Below, one piece after another: positions 26,014-33,801 of a stretch of DNA of 41,937 bases. Each line of letters begins with the position of its first letter. Position 1 is the first letter of the stretch. Origin of the DNA: Rhodospirillaceae bacterium (lineage in GTDB: Bacteria > Pseudomonadota > Alphaproteobacteria > Rhodospirillales > Casp-alpha2); the NCBI GenBank assembly GCA_018698795.1, contig JABIPG010000170.1, positions 1-41,937 of the forward strand, read 5' to 3'. The notes beneath the pieces are model-generated. The model did no database searches. It saw only the letters and a list, made by a program, of their open reading frames with translations, and was not told the origin of the DNA. A program made the position numbers and the translations under genes.

Positions 26014-26814
26014 TTATTCAGGTACGGCTTCGGGCACAGCACATGTGTAATTGAGCCCCATCCGGCCACCGTCAACGGTGATCGTCTCGCCCGTGATGTA
26101 GGCAGCCTCATCACTAGCCAGGAATACCGCCACCGAGGCCACCTCGTCGGGTTCCCCCAGTCTTCCCAGCGGCGTGCGTGACATGATCTTCACCCGCGCC
26201 GCTTCGTCGACCATCAATTGCGCCACCATATCGGTACCGATGGATCCCGGCGCAATCGCATTGACGCGCACGCCCTTGTCCGCCAATGCCAGGGATGCAG
26301 AAATCGTGAGGCTGCGGATGCCGCCCTTTGACATGGAATAGGTGAGAATATTCGGCAGCGTAATATCAACCTGGATCGACGACATATTAATAATCGCCCC
26401 GCCCGTCTCACCCCGTTCCGTCTGCGCCACCATCTGCCGCGCAGCTGCCTGATCGGTGAGGAAAAAGCCCTTCAGATTGACCGCCATGATGCGATCGTAG
26501 TCGTCCTCCGAAGTGTCCAGGATATCCGACATATGCAGCTGCGCCGCGTTGGCCAGCGCTACATCCAGCCGTCCGTGCGCCTCAACAGCGGCAGCAACGA
26601 GCGCATCAACCTGCCCCTTGTCACTGACATCGCAGGCAAGGCCGATGGCATTGCCGCCAGCGTCATTTATCGACTCGGCAACGCGCCGGACCCCATCGAC
26701 GTTGATATCGCCAAGAACCACCTTGGCACCTTCGGCAGCGAACCGCTGTGCGCATGCCTCTCCAATGCCCTGTGCCGCACCGGTAACGAGACATATTTTA
26801 TTCTGTAAACGCAT
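26014..26814 (-). CDS. SDR-family NAD(P)-dependent oxidoreductase
   Basis: The 266-residue classical short-chain dehydrogenase has the cofactor loop TGAAQGIG near residue 11, an Asp-rich second strand (LGDINVDG) that favours NAD, the NAAQ motif, catalytic Ser in INMSSIQ and catalytic YSMSK. The C-terminal region ITGETITVDGG is typical. The substrate is unknown. The ATG at 26814 follows GGAGGG closely; the longer frame to 26838 is unlikely. It leads the operon with the aminotransferase, which could suggest oxidation of a hydroxy acid to an oxo acid followed by transamination. Confidence 0.9.
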   Translation of the reverse strand: MRLQNKICLVTGAAQGIGEACAQRFAAEGAKVVLGDINVDGVRRVAESINDAGGNAIGLACDVSDKGQVDALVAAAVEAHGRLDVALANAAQLHMSDILDTSEDDYDRIMAVNLKGFFLTDQAAARQMVAQTERGETGGAIINMSSIQVDITLPNILTYSMSKGGIRSLTISASLALADKGVRVNAIAPGSIGTDMVAQLMVDEAARVKIMSRTPLGRLGEPDEVASVAVFLASDEAAYITGETITVDGGRMGLNYTCAVPEAVPE

Positions 26815-26992
26815 GATCCCTCCACGCCTGATCGGCAATCATCATATGCCCCTTGGGCGGTCGTTTCACGCACGAGATGGCTTTCATTTCGACGAATTCT
26901 TGCATTTTCAGCATATGACTTTTGAAATAGACTGTTTGGCGGGAACCAAATATAATTGACCGCGCATAAGCGATGGCACGGAAGGGACAACG

Positions 26993-28633
26993 ATGCTCAG
27001 CGCAATCATCGACTATTTGTTTGAGGCGGCGGCGTTTATGCCGCATGGCGTATGTCTGGCTTGGCGGCCCGATCTGGTGGCATTTCACGCGTTTTCCGAC
27101 GGACTGATCGCTGCCGGGTACGTGTCCATCTCGCTGGCCCTCATGTGGTTCATTCACCGCCGAGATAATCTTGAATACCGGTGGTTGTTCATGCTGTTCG
27201 CCCTGGCGTTCTTCGCCTGTGGCGTTACTCATGCGTTTAATGTGGTTGTCCTTTGGTATCCCTATTACGGTCTGCAAGGCATCTTCAAATTCCTTACCGC
27301 CATCGGCTCCATACCGATCGCAATCTTGATTTGGCCGATCATTCCGAAAGCCTTGGCCCTGCCCAGCCCTGACGCCCTGCAAGCTGCCAATGCCGAGTTG
27401 TCGCTCGAAATCATACGGCGGAAGGATTCTGAAACCGCGCTCCGCCGCTCGCAGGAAGAATTGGAAATGCGTGTCCGCGAACGCACGCTTGAACTGCAAG
27501 AAAGCGAACAACGGTTTCGCGACTTCGCCGATGCGGCCTCCGATTGGTTTTGGGAAATGGACCACAATCTCTGTTACGTCCTAATCTCGGAGAACTACCA
27601 CAAAGTCACAGGCAAAGTGATCGAGCGAGCTCTCGGCTATACTCGCCGGGACCTGTACAGGGGGGATTTCCCGAGCGAGCGTGATTTGTGGTTGGCGCAC
27701 CTGGATACACTGGAGCGCCACGAACCATTTCAGAATTTCGAGTACAGCTACCACAGTTCGGATGGTCGGATCCTTGCGTTGAGCACCAGCGGCAACCCGT
27801 TCTTCGACAAAAACGACAATTTTCTGGGATACCGCGGCACCGGTACCGATATCACCAACCGCAAGCGCGATGAGCGCATTTTAATCGATGCCAAAACAGC
27901 CGCCGAAGCCTCAACCCGGGCCAAAAGCGAATTCCTGGCCAATATGAGTCACGAATTGCGTACGCCATTGAATTCTGTCATCGGTTTCACGGAAATCATG
28001 GCGTCGGAAACCTTCGGCCCCATCGGCAACGAGCAATACCGAGAATACCCTGCATTGATCAGGGGAGCCGGCATTCACTTGCTTGAACTGATCAACGATA
28101 TTCTCGATGTTTCCAAGGTCGAAGCCGGTGCGCTGGATTTGAGTGATGAACCACTGAACCTTGCCGACGTGATGGAATCGTCCATGTTCATGGTGCACGA
28201 GCGCGCCACAACGGCGCAGCTGAGCATCAGTATCGATATCCCGGATGATTTACCGCATGTCCTTGCTGACGAGACCCGTCTCAAACAGATTTTCCTGAAC
28301 CTACTATCCAACGCAATCAAGTTCACACCGTCGGGTGGCAGCGTTGAGGTTCAGGCAAAAACTTCGGGAAATGGCGGTATTGATATTTTGGTCGAAGATA
28401 CCGGGATCGGAATCAGTGACGACAACCTGCCGCATATTTTCGATCCGTTCTGGCAAAATGAGGAAGCCTTCTCCCGCACTCAAGAAGGCACAGGGCTCGG
28501 GCTTTCGCTGGTTAAATCTCTGATTGAGTTGCACGGCGGCGCTGTCAGCGTGAAAAGCCGGTTCCGCCACGGCACGCAATTTACGATTTCATTGCCGCCG
28601 GCGCGCGTTCTCGATTCAAAGAACGAGAGTTAG
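26993..28633 (+). CDS. Hybrid-less sensor histidine kinase with ethylene-receptor-like TM domain and PAS
   Basis: The 546-residue protein has three N-terminal TM helices (about residues 30-120) that read like the ethylene-binding domain of plant ETR1 and its bacterial relatives: FSDGLIAAGYVSI with Asp36 and Tyr43, then FFACGVTHAFNVVVLW with Cys76 and His80, equivalent to the Cu(I) ligands Cys65/His69 of ETR1. A coiled coil (about 130-165), a PAS domain (about 165-295), HisKA with phospho-His near 319 in MSHELRTPLN, and HATPase with NLLSNAIKF, DTGIGI and GTGLGLSLV follow. There is no receiver domain and no response-regulator gene alongside. Confidence 0.92.
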   Translation: MLSAIIDYLFEAAAFMPHGVCLAWRPDLVAFHAFSDGLIAAGYVSISLALMWFIHRRDNLEYRWLFMLFALAFFACGVTHAFNVVVLWYPYYGLQGIFKFLTAIGSIPIAILIWPIIPKALALPSPDALQAANAELSLEIIRRKDSETALRRSQEELEMRVRERTLELQESEQRFRDFADAASDWFWEMDHNLCYVLISENYHKVTGKVIERALGYTRRDLYRGDFPSERDLWLAHLDTLERHEPFQNFEYSYHSSDGRILALSTSGNPFFDKNDNFLGYRGTGTDITNRKRDERILIDAKTAAEASTRAKSEFLANMSHELRTPLNSVIGFTEIMASETFGPIGNEQYREYPALIRGAGIHLLELINDILDVSKVEAGALDLSDEPLNLADVMESSMFMVHERATTAQLSISIDIPDDLPHVLADETRLKQIFLNLLSNAIKFTPSGGSVEVQAKTSGNGGIDILVEDTGIGISDDNLPHIFDPFWQNEEAFSRTQEGTGLGLSLVKSLIELHGGAVSVKSRFRHGTQFTISLPPARVLDSKNES

Positions 28634-29064
28634 CGCACCAATTCGTAGGCTGTCGCCAGTGTACGGCGATGTTCGAATGATTCTTCGAGCATGGCGAACA
28701 TGGCGTCACGCGAACTGATCATCTCGCTGAGGCGACCATCTTCGACAACGGGAAAGTGCCGAACGCGCTTGCTCTTCATCAGGCCCATAACATCGTTGAC
28801 GTCGTCAGCCGGCGTGCAGGTAAACACTTCCGAGGTCATGACTTCGGCAACTTTCGCGCCAAGCACATCGTTTCCACGCTCCGAAAGCAACCGCACGATA
28901 TCGCGCTCGGAGATAATACCGACCAAACGTTTTTCCGCCTCGCAGACCGGCAATGCGCCGATGTTATTATCCGCCAACACATTGACGGCATCGCTGACCG
29001 TTGCATCCGGCTGGATTGTCACCAAGTTCTTGCTCTTGTTGAGGAGGATGTCTTCGATCAGCAT
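28630..29064 (-). CDS. CBS-domain pair protein
   Basis: The 144-residue protein consists of two CBS repeats, a Bateman module that usually binds adenosyl nucleotides: VTIQPDATVSDAVNVLADNNIGALPV with GIISERDIVR, then FTCTPADDVNDVMGLMKSKRVRHFPVV. Stand-alone pairs act as energy sensors or regulatory partners of unknown targets. The ATG at 29064 is preferred over 29103 because a GGGAGA sits just upstream. It converges on the histidine kinase with a four-base overlap of the stop codons. Confidence 0.92.
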   Translation of the reverse strand: MLIEDILLNKSKNLVTIQPDATVSDAVNVLADNNIGALPVCEAEKRLVGIISERDIVRLLSERGNDVLGAKVAEVMTSEVFTCTPADDVNDVMGLMKSKRVRHFPVVEDGRLSEMISSRDAMFAMLEESFEHRRTLATAYELVR

Positions 29065-29279
29065 TATTGTTCTCCCTTTTCCGCCAAACGCTTTCGCGCC
29101 CATACGTCAATGATCGGCTTTATTGCGGCTCAAGTTATATATTCGAAAAACGTAAAGTAAAGATCAATTGAAACGCAGATGAACGAAATATAGTGCGGTT
29201 TGTCCCATTTTCAATGATTTTGTTATTTACTACAGTTTGCCGCCACGAGATATCCGCTGGTCATCGATACACAAACAGT

Positions 29280-29384
29280 GCTAAAAGCGAACCTTGTTCG
29301 GAAGGATTAACCGATGCGTGTACATGCAGTTCCATTGGCGGCTCCATTGGCAGCTCTATCGATTGTTCTAGGCTCGCTTTTAGC
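29280..29384 (+). repeat. Inverted repeat bracketing the PagL-like start, plus 12-base tandem repeat
   Basis: GCTAAAAGCGA (29280-29290), upstream of the start codon, has a perfect reverse complement TCGCTTTTAGC at 29374-29384, inside codons 21-24. Between them CCATTGGCGGCT (29332-29343) is followed by a one-mismatch copy (29344-29355). In mRNA the arms would enclose the ribosome-binding site GGAAGGA and the ATG in an 83-base loop. Confidence 0.6.
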
Positions 29385-29886
29385 GGCCCCCTCACAAGCG
29401 GACGACGGCAAGGCCCATGGAATTTTGAACGAGTTCAAGATTGGCGTCCTGCATCACGACACCGACAATTTGTGGAGCGGTTTTCGACGTGAATCCGGTG
29501 CCGACATCAATCTCGAAGCCATCTTCTCGCCCAGCTACGACGTTTTGAGCGGTACGATTCGTCCCGCAATCGGCGCCTCCATCAATAGTTCGGGTAACAC
29601 GTCGAAGGTATACGGCGGCCTCAGGTGGCAATACGAAACTGCGGAAAACCTGTTTTTCGGCATTGGCCTTGGCGCTGCGGTCCACAACGGCGATACCGAT
29701 TTGAAGAGCAACGATACGAAGGCGCTGGGATCGAAACTTCTGTTCCATATTCCGCTGGAAGCCGGCTACCGGTTTGGCGGCAAGCACGCGCTGTCGATCT
29801 ACTTCGACCACATATCCAACGCCTATACCCAAGATGCCAACGAGGGCTTGGACACGCTCGGCCTGCGATACGGTTACCGTTTTTAA
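29314..29886 (+). CDS. Acyloxyacyl hydrolase / lipid A 3-O-deacylase (PagL-like)
   Basis: PagL enzymes remove the 3-O-linked acyl chain of lipid A in the outer membrane. The 190-residue protein has a signal peptide (cleavage probably after PSQA, near residue 29), beta-barrel alternation, and the active-site motif FDHISNAYTQDANEGLD, with His166, Ser168 and a Glu at 177 as the likely catalytic triad. It ends GLRYGYRF with the aromatic C-terminal residue needed for outer-membrane assembly. Start ATG 29314 has GGAAGGA upstream. It is transcribed alone. Confidence 0.88.
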   Translation: MRVHAVPLAAPLAALSIVLGSLLAAPSQADDGKAHGILNEFKIGVLHHDTDNLWSGFRRESGADINLEAIFSPSYDVLSGTIRPAIGASINSSGNTSKVYGGLRWQYETAENLFFGIGLGAAVHNGDTDLKSNDTKALGSKLLFHIPLEAGYRFGGKHALSIYFDHISNAYTQDANEGLDTLGLRYGYRF

Positions 29887-29954
29887 GATCGCCCCTTCAC
29901 GACAAGCCCCGTCACGACAGGCCGAAGGCTTGCTTGACGGTTTCCACAAGCGCC

Positions 29955-30650
29955 CTAAAAATTCTCCATCCAGGGCCGGAGTTCCACTTCCCACGTCCAG
30001 GCGTTTCGCGGTTGGTCAAAGACGTGCAGGTAGGTATCGGCGATAGCGGTCGGGTCGAGCAGGCCATCTTCGCCGCGCGCGTCTTTCCTGGGGTCGTCCT
30101 CTTTTTCGATCCCACCATCAATGACAAAGTGCGCTACATGAATGTTCTGGGGCGCCAATTCCCGCGCCATGCTTTGCGCCAAACCCCGGAGCCCGAACTT
30201 GCCCATGGCAAAGGGCGCGGAGTGTTTGTAGCCCTTGATACTGGCAGACGCACCGGTGAACAAGATCGTCCCCTGCCCCGCTCCTACCATCCGCTTCGCT
30301 GCTTCCTGCCCAACCAGAAAACCGCCGTAGCAGGTGATCATCAAGGTCTTCCTGACTTCTTCGTGGTCCAGTTCGACGAACGGTGCACGCTGACGATAGC
30401 TGGGGTTGTAAACAACCAGTTCAACCGCATCGGGGCCGGCATCCAGCGCTGCAAACAATGCCGCCACTTGTGCCGGATCGCTGGCGTCACATTGATGGAC
30501 GCTAGCACGTGTTTCGCGGGCCAGCGCCGCCAACTTATCCGTACTGCGTGCCGCCAGCGCAACGTTCAAGCCTCTGGCAGCCAGACGCCGGGCCAAGGCC
30601 GCGCTTAAGCCAGCCCCCGCCCCAACGATAAGCGCCGTGCCGCCGCCCAC
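29955..30650 (-). CDS. Atypical SDR-family protein with Phe at the catalytic Tyr position
   Basis: The 231-residue Rossmann protein opens with ALIVGAGAGLSAALARRLA. A Ser-containing strand ILFTGASASIKGY is followed by FAMGKFGLRGLAQSMAREL, where the usual YxxxK reads FxxxK, so the catalytic Tyr is replaced by Phe. A conserved VAHFVIDGGI follows. It may be a non-classical reductase or a non-catalytic binder. The start is GTG at 30650 with AGGAG inside the end of the propionyl-CoA synthetase gene, three bases after whose stop it begins, so the two are tightly coupled. Confidence 0.85.
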   Translation of the reverse strand: MGGGTALIVGAGAGLSAALARRLAARGLNVALAARSTDKLAALARETRASVHQCDASDPAQVAALFAALDAGPDAVELVVYNPSYRQRAPFVELDHEEVRKTLMITCYGGFLVGQEAAKRMVGAGQGTILFTGASASIKGYKHSAPFAMGKFGLRGLAQSMARELAPQNIHVAHFVIDGGIEKEDDPRKDARGEDGLLDPTAIADTYLHVFDQPRNAWTWEVELRPWMENF

Positions 30651-30653
30651 GGG

Positions 30654-32561
30654 TTAGCTCCTGGCCTTGGAATAGCCGATGGTCTGCAGCGCATCATCGA
30701 TCTCATCAAGTATCACCGGATCGTCGATAGTTGCCGGCATTTTGTAGTCCTGCTGGTCGGCGATCTTTTGCATGGTGCCGCGTAGGATTTTGCCTGATCG
30801 TGTTTTCGGCAGCCGCTCAACAACCACCGCCGTCCGATAGGCCGCCACCGCGCCGATTCTATCGCGCACCATCTGTACCGTCTCGGCGACGATCTCGGGT
30901 TCGTCTTTCGTCGTACCTGCATTGAGCACCAAAAAGCCCACAGGCAACTGCCCCTTGAGTTGATCCTCCACGCCGATGACCGCGCATTCAGCGACATCCG
31001 GGTGTTCGGCCAGTACTTCTTCCATGCCCCCCGTGGAAAGCCGGTGGCCCGCCACGTTAATGATATCGTCCGTGCGCGCCATGATGTAGAGGTAGCCCTC
31101 TTCGTCGATCATGCCGGCATCGGCGGTGGAGTAGTAACCCGGGAACTCTTCCAGGTACTTTTCCTTGAACAGATTGTCTTTCTCCCACAGCGTCGGCAGA
31201 GACGACGGCGGCAGCGGCAGCTTGACCACAATCGCACCGATATCGCCCGCGGGTACGGGTTCGCCCTCATCGCTCAACACCTGCACATCCCAGCCCGGTA
31301 CCGCCTTGGTCGGCGAGCCAGGTTTGATATCGAATGCGTGAAGACCCAAGCAGTTGGACGCAATCGGCCAACCGGTTTCGGTCTGCCACCAGTGATCAAT
31401 CACCGGCACGCCCAACTTATCTTCGGCCCAATGCAGGGTATCGGGGTCCAGGCGCTCTCCGGCCAAGAACAGCATTTCGTAGTTGCTCATGTCGTAGTCG
31501 GCCAACAGCTTGCCTTCCGGGTCTTCGCGTTTGATGGCGCGAAAAGCCGTCGGCGCCGTGAACAAGCATTTCACCTTGTGCTCGGAGATCACCCGCCAGA
31601 ACGCACCCGCGTCCGGCGTGCCCACGGGTTTACCTTCATAGAAAATGGACGTACAGCCATGCAGCAACGGCGCATAAACGATGTAGCTGTGACCAACGAC
31701 CCAGCCCACATCCGACGCCGCCCAATAGACATCGCCGGGCTCCACGTTGTAGATGTTTTTCATGGACCACTTGAGCGCCACCATATGGCCGCCGTTGTCG
31801 CGCACTACGCCTTTGGGCTCGCCGGTGGTGCCTGAGGTATAGAGGATATAAAGCGGATCGGTCGCCGCCACGCTGACGCACTCAGCGGGCTCGGCACTGG
31901 CCATCGCCGTCGCCCAATCGAGATCCCGGCCTTCGGTCAAAGACGCCTCGGCTTCGGGCCGGGTCAGGATGACGCAGGTCTCAGGTTTATGGGCGGCGAT
32001 ATCAATCGCCCCGTTCAAGAGCGGCATGTATTCGATGACGCGGTTAACCTCAATCCCGCAGGTCGCGGAGATAATGGCTTTCGGTTTGGCGTCGTCGATG
32101 CGCACCGCCAGTTCATTCGATGCAAACCCGCCGAAAACAACTGAATGGACCGCGCCAAGGCGCGCACAAGCCAGCATGGCGATGGCCGCTTCCGGCACCA
32201 TCGGCATGTAGACGATGACGCGGTCGCCCTTGCCGATTCCGCGCCCCTTCAGCACACCGGCAAACCGCGAAACTTCATCGAGCAATTGCGCATAAGTGTA
32301 GGTGCGGACCGTGCCGCCGGTGACGGGGCTGTCATAGATGATCGCCGCCTGATCGCCGCGGCCGGCGTTTACATGGCGGTCGATGGCGTTGTAGCAGGTA
32401 TTGCACTCCGCGCCCACGAACCACCGATAGAACGGCTTATTGCTATCGTCCAAAACCTTGTCCCAAGGCTTGTACCAATCGATTTCCTGGGCCGCCTCGC
32501 CCCAAAAGCCTTCCGGGTCTTCGAGCGAACGTGAATAGGCGTCATCATATGCGTTGGTCAT
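30654..32561 (-). CDS. prpE: Propionyl-CoA synthetase (PrpE-type, AMP-forming)
   Basis: The 635-residue enzyme activates propionate (or acetate) with ATP and CoA through an acyl-adenylate. Core motifs are the P-loop ILYTSGTTGEPKGVV, the acyl-pocket WWQTETGWP, STADAG and the hinge ARTDDIINVAGHR. The C-terminal KTRSGKILRG carries the Lys that is typically regulated by acetylation. Several segments (SMKNIYNVEPGDVYWAASDVGWV, LADYDMSNYEMLFLAGERLDP) match PrpE rather than acetyl-CoA synthetase. It leads a two-gene operon with the atypical SDR; no methylcitrate-cycle or propionyl-CoA carboxylase genes are nearby. Confidence 0.93.
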   Translation of the reverse strand: MTNAYDDAYSRSLEDPEGFWGEAAQEIDWYKPWDKVLDDSNKPFYRWFVGAECNTCYNAIDRHVNAGRGDQAAIIYDSPVTGGTVRTYTYAQLLDEVSRFAGVLKGRGIGKGDRVIVYMPMVPEAAIAMLACARLGAVHSVVFGGFASNELAVRIDDAKPKAIISATCGIEVNRVIEYMPLLNGAIDIAAHKPETCVILTRPEAEASLTEGRDLDWATAMASAEPAECVSVAATDPLYILYTSGTTGEPKGVVRDNGGHMVALKWSMKNIYNVEPGDVYWAASDVGWVVGHSYIVYAPLLHGCTSIFYEGKPVGTPDAGAFWRVISEHKVKCLFTAPTAFRAIKREDPEGKLLADYDMSNYEMLFLAGERLDPDTLHWAEDKLGVPVIDHWWQTETGWPIASNCLGLHAFDIKPGSPTKAVPGWDVQVLSDEGEPVPAGDIGAIVVKLPLPPSSLPTLWEKDNLFKEKYLEEFPGYYSTADAGMIDEEGYLYIMARTDDIINVAGHRLSTGGMEEVLAEHPDVAECAVIGVEDQLKGQLPVGFLVLNAGTTKDEPEIVAETVQMVRDRIGAVAAYRTAVVVERLPKTRSGKILRGTMQKIADQQDYKMPATIDDPVILDEIDDALQTIGYSKARS

Positions 32562-32750
32562 GTCTCTCCCCGATGCCGCAGTGGCGGCGTTTGGCTGCCC
32601 GACCTCCCCGCCCCGGAAGGCGCGCGGGCGCTGTTGTTTTCCATAGTGTTCCCCATTTCCGGCAGTTTAGCGGCAAATGCCACGATCTCAACTCCCAGCG
32701 TGATTCACCATGCATGCCGCGCACCATGATAGCAGATGGTGAAAAAATCC

Positions 32751-32778
32751 TTGATCCCGATCAAACAAACAATATTCA
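32751..32778 (+). promoter_or_regulatory. Candidate promoter with palindromic -35 region
   Basis: TTGATC (32751-32756) and TATTCA (32773-32778) are 16 bases apart and point at the homocysteine methyltransferase gene. TTGATC is also the left arm of a perfect palindrome TTGATC-CC-GATCAA (32751-32764), which could be an operator. Confidence 0.35.
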
Positions 32779-32828
32779 AGATGATCGTTTTGGGCTAATA
32801 GGGATTTGCCAACTTGGGAGCACCAAAC

Positions 32829-33731
32829 ATGATTATTCTCGACGGCGGTATAGGGCGCCAATTGCAGCGCATCGGCGCACCGTTCCGCCAACCTGAATGG
32901 TCGGCGTTGTCATTGATGGAAGCCCCCGAATTCGTTGCCCGCGCACACACCGACTTCATCGAAGCCGGCGCCGATGTCATCACCACCAACTCCTACGCCG
33001 TGGTGCCGTTCCATATCGGCGAGGAAAGCTTTCGAACACGAGGTGCGGAACTCCTAGACCTTGCCGGTCGGCTGGCCCGTGATGCGGCCCGAAATGCGGC
33101 CCGTGATGCGCCACGCAATGGCGTGCAAGTGGCGGCCGGTGTGCCGCCGCTGTTCGGATCCTATGCGCCGGGAAAATTCGATACCGAGCGCGCGCCGGCC
33201 ATGCTGGCGCTGTTCCGCAAGCATTTGTTACCGCATGCCGACATAGCGCTGGCGGAAACGCTATCGTGCGTCGCCGAGGCCGAGGCCTTCTTGAATGCCT
33301 TCAGCGATTGCGGCAAAGCCATCTGGCTGAGCCTGACGCTAGAAGACAACACCCCCGAGCCCGGCAACCCGAAACTGCGCTCAGGCGAAGGGCTCGTTGA
33401 GGCCCTAACGCTTGCCAGAGACCACAGTGTCGACGCTGTGTTGTTCAACTGCTCGCAACCCGAAGTGATGGCCGACGGCGTGACCCGTGCACACGGCGAC
33501 TTCGGCGGTGGCATCGCCATCGGCGTCTACGCCAACGCCTTCCCGCCAATGCCCGGCGACCACGAAGCCAATACCGGTCTCAGCCCGGTCCGCGCCGACC
33601 TGACGCCTGAGCGCTACCGTGAGTTCGCCGACCAGTGGGCGGCCGACGGAGCAACCATCATCGGTGGCTGCTGCGGCATTGGGCTGGAGCATATCCGGGA
33701 GTTGCGGAAAACGACCGCTTGCGGCGCTTAA
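32829..33731 (+). CDS. Homocysteine S-methyltransferase family protein
   Basis: The protein of 300 residues is a zinc-dependent TIM-barrel thiol methyltransferase: it opens MIILDGGIGRQLQRIG, has TTNSYAVVPF, and carries the three zinc cysteines in LFNCSQPE and IIGGCCGIG. Relatives methylate homocysteine or selenohomocysteine from S-methylmethionine or betaine, or are the stand-alone form of the MetH homocysteine domain. A short insertion LARDAARNAARDAPRN encoded by near-repeats lies near residue 80-95. The ATG at 32829 has GGGAG eight bases upstream; a TTG at 32814 is less likely. Confidence 0.9.
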   Translation: MIILDGGIGRQLQRIGAPFRQPEWSALSLMEAPEFVARAHTDFIEAGADVITTNSYAVVPFHIGEESFRTRGAELLDLAGRLARDAARNAARDAPRNGVQVAAGVPPLFGSYAPGKFDTERAPAMLALFRKHLLPHADIALAETLSCVAEAEAFLNAFSDCGKAIWLSLTLEDNTPEPGNPKLRSGEGLVEALTLARDHSVDAVLFNCSQPEVMADGVTRAHGDFGGGIAIGVYANAFPPMPGDHEANTGLSPVRADLTPERYREFADQWAADGATIIGGCCGIGLEHIRELRKTTACGA

Positions 33732-33801
33732 GGTGCCGAAACGGATGAAAGGTAAGTGGATAATTTTCTTCCGCGATTATCCATTTGCGGTCATCCTCTC
33801 A

